Shown: one piece after another, positions 38,682-45,165 of the stretch
Layout of the letters: the number at the start of each line of letters is the position of its first letter
How positions within the stretch are numbered: position 1 is the stretch's first letter
DNA from: C7867-001 sp964395025
GTDB lineage: Bacteria > Patescibacteriota > Minisyncoccia > Phycocordibacterales > Phycocordibacteraceae
DNA length: 45,172 nucleotides
Direction of reading: 5' to 3'
NCBI GenBank assembly: GCA_964395025.1
Contig: CAYMZP010000002.1
Span: 1-45,172 of the forward strand
Notes under the pieces: model-generated
The model's database searches: none
What the model was told of the DNA's origin: nothing
Seen by the model: only the letters and a program-made list of their open reading frames with translations
Translations under genes and position numbers: made by a program

Positions 38682-38710
38682 ATAATACTACAAAAACTAA
38701 TTGTAGTCAA
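38682..38710 (-). promoter_or_regulatory. Sigma70-type promoter with a palindrome in the spacer
   Basis: TTGACT (38705-38710), a 17-nt spacer and TATTAT (38682-38687) are seen. An inverted repeat CTACAA / TTGTAG (38688-38693 and 38701-38706) fills the spacer, a typical place for a repressor site. The leader would be about 33 nt long and holds the Shine-Dalgarno site. Confidence 0.75.
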
Positions 38711-38730
38711 TCTTCTACACGTGTGTACGC

Positions 38731-38976
38731 TTACTGGTGATCGTCTATTGAAAAAACTTTTAGTGTTACTCCATCAAGATATGCAAGTGCTCTAAACTTT
38801 TTGTTTATTCTAAAGTACCAAATATCATCTGTCTTTGGACGACGTTTGCGTAATTGTGCACCGGTATAGTGGCCTGCAAGAATATGTGCTTTTACTTTTT
38901 TATACTGAGCAAGAATAGTGTGTTTTTTCAGATACGTTGCGACTTCTTGTGTCTCAAGAATCTGATCTATCTTCAT
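38731..38976 (-). CDS. RelE/ParE-family toxin
   Basis: 81 residues, normal for the family. The C-terminal half KTDDIWYFRINKKFRALAYLDGVTLKVFSIDDHQ shows the beta-sheet core with the Arg and the closing His-Gln found in RelE/ParE/HigB-like toxins. Toxins of this fold cleave ribosome-bound mRNA or poison gyrase; which applies here cannot be told. It starts inside the antitoxin stop (ATGA at 38973-38976), the usual antitoxin-first order of type II systems. Confidence 0.88.
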   Translation of the reverse strand: MKIDQILETQEVATYLKKHTILAQYKKVKAHILAGHYTGAQLRKRRPKTDDIWYFRINKKFRALAYLDGVTLKVFSIDDHQ

Positions 38977-39224
38977 ACGTCTACAAAATCCTTTTGTGCC
39001 AATCGTTTAGCCTGTACAAGGTCTTGTTTTACCTTTTTTGGAAGCGCACGAACTGACGTACGTTCTAGGAGCACTGGTGCAGTAAAGGTAATTTCTTGCT
39101 TCTCAACGAATTCTGTAAGGTGTCGCTGAATAACCGTCGTGAGCGGGAGTCCGAGCATCTCTGCAGTTTCTTTTGCCTCATCGCGTAACTTTTTTGGCAG
39201 TTTAATGGTGAGTGTCGTATCCAT
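38973..39224 (-). CDS. Ribbon-helix-helix antitoxin
   Basis: 83 residues. TTLTIKLPKKLRDEAKETAEMLGLPLTTVIQRHLTEFV is a ribbon-helix-helix DNA-binding domain (residues 3-41). The C-terminal half (FTAPVLLERTSVRALPKKVKQDLVQAKRLAQKD) should wrap the toxin. It would repress its own operon through the palindrome that covers the -10 box. The message should be leaderless, since only 6 nt separate the -10 box from the ATG. Confidence 0.88.
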   Translation of the reverse strand: MDTTLTIKLPKKLRDEAKETAEMLGLPLTTVIQRHLTEFVEKQEITFTAPVLLERTSVRALPKKVKQDLVQAKRLAQKDFVDV

Positions 39225-39230
39225 ACCAGT

Positions 39231-39259
39231 ATACTAACTTTAGTATGAACTCTCGTCAA
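39231..39259 (-). promoter_or_regulatory. Toxin-antitoxin promoter with operator palindrome
   Basis: TTGACG (39254-39259), a 17-nt spacer and TAGTAT (39231-39236) are seen, with 6 nt to the ATG at 39224. The inverted repeat ATACTAA-CT-TTAGTAT (39231-39246) covers the -10 box and is the likely antitoxin operator. Confidence 0.75.
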
Positions 39260-39292
39260 GCACTCTACCTTCGAGTAGCTGGTACGAGAGCT

Positions 39293-40294
39293 CTATACGT
39301 CTATAAGCACCCGCTTCCCTTCTTTTGCGGACACTCGCATTGCCTCAAGCGCCTTGGCTTGGCGAAGTATGCGGTCATACATATCTTCAAACTGTGCAGT
39401 GTCTTTCTTGGAAACAGCCGAGCAGAAAAAGGCAAAGCTCTGTGCAAACTGGTTCGTAGGAGTAATTTCAATATCTTCGCTTACGTCTTTTGCACCATCG
39501 TTCGTAATAAGAGAAACGATAGGTGCGAGTGTGGGAGGAATAGCAAAAGCGCGATTCGTTTTCACCATACCTTTTGAACCCCAAACTGAGTACGTATTTT
39601 GGTAGAGGTGGTCAAAGCCAAACGACATCTGTGCCGTACCATTTGCAAACTCAAAGAGTGCCGAGCCTGCAATGTCTACTCCCGTATCTCCCTCAGAAAG
39701 CGTGCATGTTACGGCAACTGGTTCTCCCTGCATAATCTTTCGGGCCATAAAGGTGGTGTAGCACCCAGCGTCGTTCAGTGCTCCTCCCTTAAGATCGGCG
39801 CGGTAGCGAATATCTTCTTTAGGAAAAGGAGGAAAGCCGTACACTCCGCTCCACACACGAGGCACACCAATGCGTCCTTCTTTAATAATTTCTAACACTT
39901 TGGCGTGCTGAGGATGAAACTCGGGGACAAAGTTTTCATAAAGCGCCACGTTGTGTTCTTTTGCCGTTTCCACCATACGCTGTGCAGACTCAAAACTGTA
40001 CGTGATGGATTTCTCACAAATCACATGCTTTCCTGCTTTGAGCGCTTTCGTCACCCACTCCTCCTGAAGCCCTACAGGAAGCGGACTATAGAGCACGTCT
40101 ATATCAGTACGTGCAATCAGAGAGTCGTAGTCTTCTGCCGAAATGGTATGACGCTTTGCCCACACCTCAGCCTTTTCCTTGTCCCGACTTGCTATTGCCA
40201 CCAGTTCAACATCAGGAAGCTCTTTTAGAGCAGAAATAGCGTACTTTTCCGCAATGTTTGCGCACCCTAAAATACCGACGCGGATTGGGCTCAT
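39293..40294 (-). CDS. Gfo/Idh/MocA-family oxidoreductase, probable NDP-3-ketosugar reductase
   Basis: 333 residues from ATG 40294, chosen because it forms an ATGA overlap with the upstream dehydratase; an ATG at 40306 would add four. RVGILGCANIAEKYAISAL is the NAD(P)-binding loop, and HVICEKSITYSFESAQ is the EKP-like motif, with Ser in place of Pro. GALNDAGCYTTFMARKIM carries the usual catalytic Asp-x-x-x-Tyr-like pattern. In deoxysugar operons members of this family reduce C3 of the 3,4-diketo-2,6-dideoxy intermediate made by the 2,3-dehydratase. That role follows from the neighbours and is likely. Confidence 0.87.
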   Translation of the reverse strand: MSPIRVGILGCANIAEKYAISALKELPDVELVAIASRDKEKAEVWAKRHTISAEDYDSLIARTDIDVLYSPLPVGLQEEWVTKALKAGKHVICEKSITYSFESAQRMVETAKEHNVALYENFVPEFHPQHAKVLEIIKEGRIGVPRVWSGVYGFPPFPKEDIRYRADLKGGALNDAGCYTTFMARKIMQGEPVAVTCTLSEGDTGVDIAGSALFEFANGTAQMSFGFDHLYQNTYSVWGSKGMVKTNRAFAIPPTLAPIVSLITNDGAKDVSEDIEITPTNQFAQSFAFFCSAVSKKDTAQFEDMYDRILRQAKALEAMRVSAKEGKRVLIDV

Positions 40295-40944
40295 AGCAGT
40301 GCGCATACGTTACGTGCAAGCGAATTGACCACGCAGTCCACACGAAGCAGTGCCTTAATCTGCGGAAGTGTAAGCCAAATGTAGTCTTCGGTTACAGGCA
40401 CTACGTCACTCTCGTCTACTTCTACAAGCATGGAACGATTTACTTTGTGGTAGAAACGGCCACCATCTTCTACTCCCTCTACTGCCGTAACGAGCTTCCC
40501 TTTTGTGCCGTCAAAGTATTCAGCGAGGCGCGGACGCTTTCCTTTGTGCGCAAGTGAAAGATTCCCTTCAGACACTTGGAGCGCAGGAGAAATTTGCACG
40601 GTATTGATATTGCCAGGTTCAAACTTGGCATAGAAAAGGTAGTGCATAACACCATCTCTCTTTTGCATAATCACTCCGGAAATACCTATTTCTTCTTGCT
40701 TTAACATAGGCTGGCTCCAAGAAGGCACTTCGCGGTCCTCTGCCCCACTCACTTTCACACCAATGATAGAGAAGAACTTTCCTGACTCATGAGTGATATT
40801 TCCCGTAGCAGGGTCAGTTTTCCAGCCCTGCGCTTCATTCACTCCCACTTCCTGAACGGTAACTGGGTACGATGCTTGGCGCTCTTTAAGCCATTCTAGG
40901 ATAGGCTGTATATTCGTTTGTTCGTTCATGGGTGAAGTAGTCAT
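40291..40944 (-). CDS. NDP-hexose 2,3-dehydratase, single-repeat (half-length) form
   Basis: 217 residues. The family motifs are clear: THESGKFFSIIGVKV (51-65), REVPSWSQPMLKQEEIGISG (71-90), GVMHYLFYAKFEPGNINTVQ (98-117) and a closing region with Lys and Arg (KGKRPRLAEYFDG). Known members such as EvaA and TylX3 are about 450-490 residues with two tandem copies of this domain; here only one copy is present and the gene is intact, with the next gene overlapping by ATGA. It should remove water from dTDP-4-keto-6-deoxyglucose to start C2 deoxygenation. A homodimer may replace the usual two-repeat chain; this is inference. Confidence 0.87.
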   Translation of the reverse strand: MTTSPMNEQTNIQPILEWLKERQASYPVTVQEVGVNEAQGWKTDPATGNITHESGKFFSIIGVKVSGAEDREVPSWSQPMLKQEEIGISGVIMQKRDGVMHYLFYAKFEPGNINTVQISPALQVSEGNLSLAHKGKRPRLAEYFDGTKGKLVTAVEGVEDGGRFYHKVNRSMLVEVDESDVVPVTEDYIWLTLPQIKALLRVDCVVNSLARNVCALL

Positions 40945-40946
40945 GG

Positions 40947-42173
40947 TTACATGATCTCAATAGTAGGGATTGGAATAATGAACTTTGCCCCACGCGCACG
41001 TAGTTCTTTTTCTTTCTCCAAAATAAAGTCGCGATAATTCCAAGCCAACAGAAGAATATAGTCTGGAGTCTCCGTTTTTAAGATATCTGGAGAGACCACG
41101 GGAATATGACTACCGGGAGTCAGGCGACCAATCTTGTACGGAGTAGTGTCGGTGACATACTTCAAGTCGTCTGCAGTAAAACCACAGAAATTGAGCAGAG
41201 TGTTCCCTTTTGCGGGTGCTCCGTATGCCGTTACCGTCTTTCCCTCTTTCCTAAAGCCTCGCACGAGTGCCACCAATTCTTCACGTATTGCGTCAACTTC
41301 TCTTTGAAACCCTGAGAACCTTTCTAGTGAGTGGAGCCCTGCTTTCTCTTCAAGGGCAAGGAGCATGGAAACGCTTGGTGCCACATCTCCTGTCTTCTTT
41401 CGTGCATACACGCGAATAGACCCACCATGCACATTCACACGACGTACATCCGCCACTTCCATACCAAAGCGCTCAAAGAGGTGCTGGAGCGCTTTAACGC
41501 TGTAGTAGCAGAGATGCTCGTGATACACCGTATCAAACTCTCTCTTTTCCATAAGATCCAAGAGGTAGTGTGACTCCGAGACGAACACACCATCGTCCGC
41601 AAGTAATTCCTGTATGCCAGCGACGATTTCATCAAGGTTGTCTATATGTGCAAAAACATTGTTTGCAGAAATGACTTTTGCTTTGCCATGTGTTTTCACA
41701 ATGTCTTTGGCCATATCTACCGTAAAGAATCCATCCCGAGTTTCAATGCCTTTACTTCGCGCTACTTCCGCTACGTTTCCGGACGGTTCAATCCCAAGTA
41801 CGCGGTACTCTTTTCCAAAATGCTGAAGCAGGATGCCGTCGTTACTCCCGATATCAACGACAAGGTCATTTGGTGAAAGCTGTTCGCGCATCAGGTCCTC
41901 TGCATACGAACGAAAATGCTCAACGAGCGGTTTAGAGGCTGAAGAGAAATAGGCGTAGTCGCCATGAAAGAGCTCTTCTTCTGCTACCACATCTAAAAGC
42001 TGTACGAGGCTACAGGTCTGACAAAAATACACATCAAGCGGGTAGCGTTTCTCTGAAGACACTTGTTCGGGGGAAACAAAGTTGTCTACCGGAGGATGCT
42101 CACCGAGCGCAAGGACCCGTACAAGGTCTTTTCCTTTACATATACGACACTCCCCTTTGTGCACGTGGCTCAT
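40947..42173 (-). CDS. NDP-hexose 3-C-methyltransferase (TylC3/TcaB9 family)
   Basis: 408 residues, full length. An N-terminal zinc site is formed by Cys9, Cys12, Cys51 and Cys54 (CRIC, CQTC). The SAM-binding domain has DIGSNDGILLQHFG (107-120). Residues that match the catalytic set of TcaB9 are in place: Tyr75 (YAYFSS), His176 (NVFAHID), Tyr217, Glu219 and His220 (YHEHLCYYS). The C-terminal domain ends with GAPAKGNTLLNF and IIPIPTIEIM as in the family. It methylates C3 of a dTDP-4-keto-2,6-dideoxy sugar. It lies 17 nt after the RmlD-like gene and 2 nt before the dehydratase. Confidence 0.92.
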   Translation of the reverse strand: MSHVHKGECRICKGKDLVRVLALGEHPPVDNFVSPEQVSSEKRYPLDVYFCQTCSLVQLLDVVAEEELFHGDYAYFSSASKPLVEHFRSYAEDLMREQLSPNDLVVDIGSNDGILLQHFGKEYRVLGIEPSGNVAEVARSKGIETRDGFFTVDMAKDIVKTHGKAKVISANNVFAHIDNLDEIVAGIQELLADDGVFVSESHYLLDLMEKREFDTVYHEHLCYYSVKALQHLFERFGMEVADVRRVNVHGGSIRVYARKKTGDVAPSVSMLLALEEKAGLHSLERFSGFQREVDAIREELVALVRGFRKEGKTVTAYGAPAKGNTLLNFCGFTADDLKYVTDTTPYKIGRLTPGSHIPVVSPDILKTETPDYILLLAWNYRDFILEKEKELRARGAKFIIPIPTIEIM

Positions 42174-42190
42174 AGAAAGATTTTAATAGA

Positions 42191-43030
42191 TTATCCCACT
42201 GTCTTCCATTCAGTAGAAAGGTATTCGCTTAGTGCTTCCTGCCAAGGACGAAGCGTGATGTGCGAAGAAGAGATGGATTCGTTAGAAGGTAACGAATTAC
42301 CGTTTGGAAAGAAGCTTCGCTCCACCGCTTTCACCTGTACTGAAGAATTCGTGCGCTCTGCCATTTCTTTTGCAATATCGTAGCGAGTAGCCGTGCCCAT
42401 GTTTGCAATATGGAAGGTGCCTCTCTTCCCATCCTGAAGTAACTCTTTTATTGCGGAAATGTAGTCTTTGCCGTAGGTAGGTGAACCCTGTACATCGGAA
42501 AGAGCAACTACTTCGCCAGAAGAAGCGCGAAGTTGCTTCAAAACTTTTCCATAAAACTTATTGTCTTTTTCTTCTCCGCCACCAAACACCCACGCGGTGC
42601 GGGCAATTATGTATTCAGGTACGAGAGACTGTACGAGCAGTTCTCCAATATGCTTGGTGCGACCGTAGTGCGTGTCTGGTTGAGGCGCATCCTGTTCTTC
42701 GTATGGCGTTTTCTTGTCTCCTTTGAAAACACGAGAGGAAGATGCATACACGAGTGGAATGCCGTTCATGCGAGCCGTCTGCGCTACGTTATACGCGCCA
42801 CGCACATTGAGTTCATATGCATATGCGGGGTCTGACTCGCATCGAGCCATGTCGGTAGCGCCCGCAAGAAGAATGATGGCGCTTGGTTTTTCTTTTGCGA
42901 CCAATGCCATAACCGCGTGTGCATCCGTGATGTCACACTCTTCAAGTGTGGGTCGTATACCGAAATCAACATAGCTTCCTACCATCCCACTCGCACCGAA
43001 CGTCAGCACGCGGTCAAACGCAAAAGTCAT
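42191..43030 (-). CDS. RmlD-like dTDP-4-keto-sugar reductase
   Basis: 279 residues, normal for RmlD/TylC2-type reductases. TFGASGMVGSYVDF is the NADPH-binding loop, and ILLAGATDMARCESDPAYAYELN, YASSSRVFKGDKKTPYEEQD and the YGRTKHIGE YxxxK pair follow. RTAWVFGGG and GTFHIANMGTATRYDIAKEM are typical of the family. It should reduce the C4 ketone as the last step of the pathway. Its ATG directly abuts the inverted repeat of the GIY-YIG cassette; without the cassette it would overlap the rmlA stop by ATGA. Confidence 0.9.
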   Translation of the reverse strand: MTFAFDRVLTFGASGMVGSYVDFGIRPTLEECDITDAHAVMALVAKEKPSAIILLAGATDMARCESDPAYAYELNVRGAYNVAQTARMNGIPLVYASSSRVFKGDKKTPYEEQDAPQPDTHYGRTKHIGELLVQSLVPEYIIARTAWVFGGGEEKDNKFYGKVLKQLRASSGEVVALSDVQGSPTYGKDYISAIKELLQDGKRGTFHIANMGTATRYDIAKEMAERTNSSVQVKAVERSFFPNGNSLPSNESISSSHITLRPWQEALSEYLSTEWKTVG

Positions 43031-43343
43031 ACCCCCACACCTTTCATCTCATAGAAGACTTGCCGAAATCCGTCGTTTGAGTTGACCGAGAGCTTTGCCA
43101 TCTTTCTTGAGAGAAAACTCTCTACCTCTTGCGTCTTTTTCTGAAACATATGACTCATAATACCGTGGCTCAAAAGGTCGGCGAGCTTTGGTAGAAGTGA
43201 CTGCTCCTTTGTTGTGTTCGGAAAGTCTTCGACGCAAATCATTGGTTGACCCAATGTACAGTTTTTCATCTTTTGTGCTTTTAAGAACATATACGTAATA
43301 CATGAGAGGTGATTTGCGTCGATGAGATGAAAGGTGTGGGGGT
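43031..43343. mobile_element. 313-bp GIY-YIG cassette with perfect 22-bp terminal inverted repeats
   Basis: Perfect 22-bp inverted repeats at 43031-43052 and 43322-43343 bound the interval; both start, from outside, with ACCCCCACACC. Directly outside each is CAT (43028-43030 and 43344-43346; ATG on the minus strand), a 3-bp direct repeat. The left repeat holds the GIY-YIG stop codon, and the last base of the right repeat completes the rmlA stop TGA. Removing one CAT plus the cassette joins rmlA and the RmlD gene with an ATGA overlap. The only gene inside encodes a GIY-YIG protein of 84 residues. That the unit is mobile is inference, but the boundaries are directly visible. Confidence 0.8.
43049..43303 (-). 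CDS. Small GIY-YIG nuclease-family protein
   Basis: 84 residues consisting of little more than the GIY-YIG domain. MYYVYVLKSTKDEKLYIGST gives the two Tyr motifs, NDLRRRLSEHNKG the catalytic Arg helix, and FEPRYYESYVSEKDARGREFSLK the Glu-bearing second half. Stand-alone proteins of this size (YhbQ/UPF0213-like) are common in Patescibacteria. It is the only gene inside the inverted-repeat cassette and has no link to sugar synthesis. It may nick or cut DNA to spread the cassette, by analogy with homing endonucleases of the same fold; this is inference. No Shine-Dalgarno is seen. Confidence 0.92.
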   Translation of the reverse strand: MYYVYVLKSTKDEKLYIGSTNDLRRRLSEHNKGAVTSTKARRPFEPRYYESYVSEKDARGREFSLKKDGKALGQLKRRISASLL

Positions 43344-44059
43344 CATAGCCCTTTCTTTGCCACCTCAATACTTACCGAATGAAGCGATTCAAATGTTCCT
43401 GCATCAGACCAGAGTCCCTTTATGAAGCCATAAGAGAGTTTCCCTTTCTGAAGATATGCGTTATTCGCATCAGTAATCTCAAGCTCACCTCTCCCTGAAG
43501 GCTTGAGGGTCTTAATGATTGAGAAGATGTCATTGTCGTATACGTAAAAACCAGTCTGTGCGAAAGATGATTTTGGCTTCTTTGGTTTCTCCTCTATGCG
43601 AAGTATCTTCTTCCCCGCCTTATCAAACACCGGCACGCCAAAACGAGTCGGGTTTTTCATGCTCTTGAAAAACACCTTTGCTCCTTCTTTAAACGACGCA
43701 AGGTCTTTACTAAAATCCTGTTCAAAAATGTTGTCGCCTAAAATAACCGCAACAGAAGAATCCTTACAGAAGTCCTCCGCACTCTTAAGTGCATCGGCAA
43801 TACCCCCATTATTGGTGTCCTGAATTGCAAAAGAACACTTCACTCCGTACTGGTGACCAGAACCAAGAAAGTTCATGAAGTGTCCAGCATACTCGCGCCC
43901 CGTCACAATCATGATGTCAGTAATGCCAGACTTCTTAAGCGTTTCAAGCGGATACAGAATCATCGGTTTGTTGTAGACCGGCAGAAGGTGCTTATTGGTG
44001 ATAAGCGTAAGGGGGCGAAGCCGTGTGCCAAGACCTCCTGCGAGAATCACACCCTTCAT
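43343..44059 (-). CDS. rmlA: Glucose-1-phosphate thymidylyltransferase (RmlA-like)
   Basis: 238 residues from ATG 44059 (MKGVILAGG), the usual family start; an ATG at 44089 would overlap rmlB by 28 nt. GVILAGGLGTRLRPLTLITNKHLLPVYNKPMILYPL is the nucleotide-binding core, VILGDNIFEQDFSKDL the metal-binding Asp, and RIEEKPKKPKSSFAQTGFYVYDNDI the sugar site. GELEITDANNAYLQKGKL and GLWSDAGTFESL are typical. It lacks the C-terminal allosteric extension of the 290-residue RmlA enzymes. It makes dTDP-glucose (or another NDP-glucose). It follows rmlB by 2 nt. Its stop codon is completed by the first base of the cassette repeat. Confidence 0.93.
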   Translation of the reverse strand: MKGVILAGGLGTRLRPLTLITNKHLLPVYNKPMILYPLETLKKSGITDIMIVTGREYAGHFMNFLGSGHQYGVKCSFAIQDTNNGGIADALKSAEDFCKDSSVAVILGDNIFEQDFSKDLASFKEGAKVFFKSMKNPTRFGVPVFDKAGKKILRIEEKPKKPKSSFAQTGFYVYDNDIFSIIKTLKPSGRGELEITDANNAYLQKGKLSYGFIKGLWSDAGTFESLHSVSIEVAKKGL

Positions 44060-44061
44060 CG

Positions 44062-45165
44062 CTACTTTTTGATTTGATGCTTTCGCCATAAGTCTATGTG
44101 CGGGTTAAAAACACCTGTTTTGCGACGCACTTTTTCAACCCACTTCTTATTATCAATATACCACTGCACCGTTTCCGCAAAGGCATCTTCAAATTTGTGT
44201 GTTGGCTCCCAGCCGAGCTCTTTTTTAATGTACGCAGCGTCTATGGCATAGCGCCTGTCGTGCCCCGGACGGTCAGCCACAAATTCAAGCGCTTTTTCGT
44301 CTTTACCAAAATACTTCAAGATGCGTCCCGCAATTTCGCGGTTATTCATTTCGTTGTCCGCACCAATGTTGTAGACCGCACCCGGCTTTCCACGAAGAAG
44401 TGCGAGCTCAAGTGCTTTGCAGTGGTCAAGTACGTAAATCCAATCGCGGACATGATGCCCATCGCCATAGAGCGGTAGAGTCTTTCCTTCAAGCATGCGA
44501 AGCACAAAGAAAGGAATGAGCTTCTCTGGGTACTGGCGCGGACCGTAGTTGTTTGAACAGTGGGTCACAATAACGGGCACGCCCCACGTATTGTGGTATG
44601 CGCGCGCAAGCATGTCCCCTCCTGCTTTTGTTGCTGCGTACGGAACATTCGGCGCAAAAGCTGTTTGCTCTGAAAACAGTTCTTTAGAATCTAAATCAAG
44701 CGAGCCATACACTTCGTCTGTTGAAACCTGCACAAAGGCAGACACCTTTCCAGACTCTTTCACCGCCTCAAGAATATTAAATACACCAACGACGTTTGTG
44801 TTGATGAACTCAAGTGCGCCTACGTGAATACTGCGGTCCACGTGTGTCTCCGCAGCAAAGTTTATGACGTAGTCTGGCTTGTACTCCTTGAACACGGCAT
44901 TCACCGTCTTTTGATTCCCAATATCTCCCCGCACAAAGGTGTACCGCTTCTTATCTGCCCACTCACGCAGATTGTCTTGGTTTCCGGAGTACGTGAGTTT
45001 ATCTAGGTTGATTATTCTCACCGTTGGGTACTTTCCAAACAGGTGGTGGATGAAGTTTGAGCCAATAAATCCTGCACCACCACACACGAGCACTTTCTTC
45101 CCATTAAAGGAGAGTTCGGGCTTTTTCTGCCGTTTTTTGCCCTTAGGTGCCATATATCGGGGCAT
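44062..45165 (-). CDS. rmlB: dTDP-glucose 4,6-dehydratase
   Basis: 367 residues; a second ATG at 45153 (MAPKGKK) is possible. An unusual basic N-terminal extension (about 25 residues, KGKKRQKKPELSFNGK) precedes VLVCGGAGFIGSNFIHHLF. The family motifs follow: INLDKLTYSGNQDNL, NFAAETHVDRSI, VSTDEVYGSL with the Thr-Asp-Glu catalytic set, YAATKAGGD as YxxxK, and NNYGPRQYPEKLIPFFV. It turns dTDP-glucose into dTDP-4-keto-6-deoxyglucose, the entry to the pathway encoded downstream. Only 7 nt lie between its first ATG and the window end, so the promoter is outside view or cut. Confidence 0.95.
   Translation of the reverse strand: MPRYMAPKGKKRQKKPELSFNGKKVLVCGGAGFIGSNFIHHLFGKYPTVRIINLDKLTYSGNQDNLREWADKKRYTFVRGDIGNQKTVNAVFKEYKPDYVINFAAETHVDRSIHVGALEFINTNVVGVFNILEAVKESGKVSAFVQVSTDEVYGSLDLDSKELFSEQTAFAPNVPYAATKAGGDMLARAYHNTWGVPVIVTHCSNNYGPRQYPEKLIPFFVLRMLEGKTLPLYGDGHHVRDWIYVLDHCKALELALLRGKPGAVYNIGADNEMNNREIAGRILKYFGKDEKALEFVADRPGHDRRYAIDAAYIKKELGWEPTHKFEDAFAETVQWYIDNKKWVEKVRRKTGVFNPHIDLWRKHQIKK

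Noticed and set aside
43027..43368. 113-residue minus-strand frame over the GIY-YIG gene (MRWQRKGYDP...)
   Set aside because: It is out of frame with the clear GIY-YIG protein and covers the rmlA end and both inverted repeats; a shadow.
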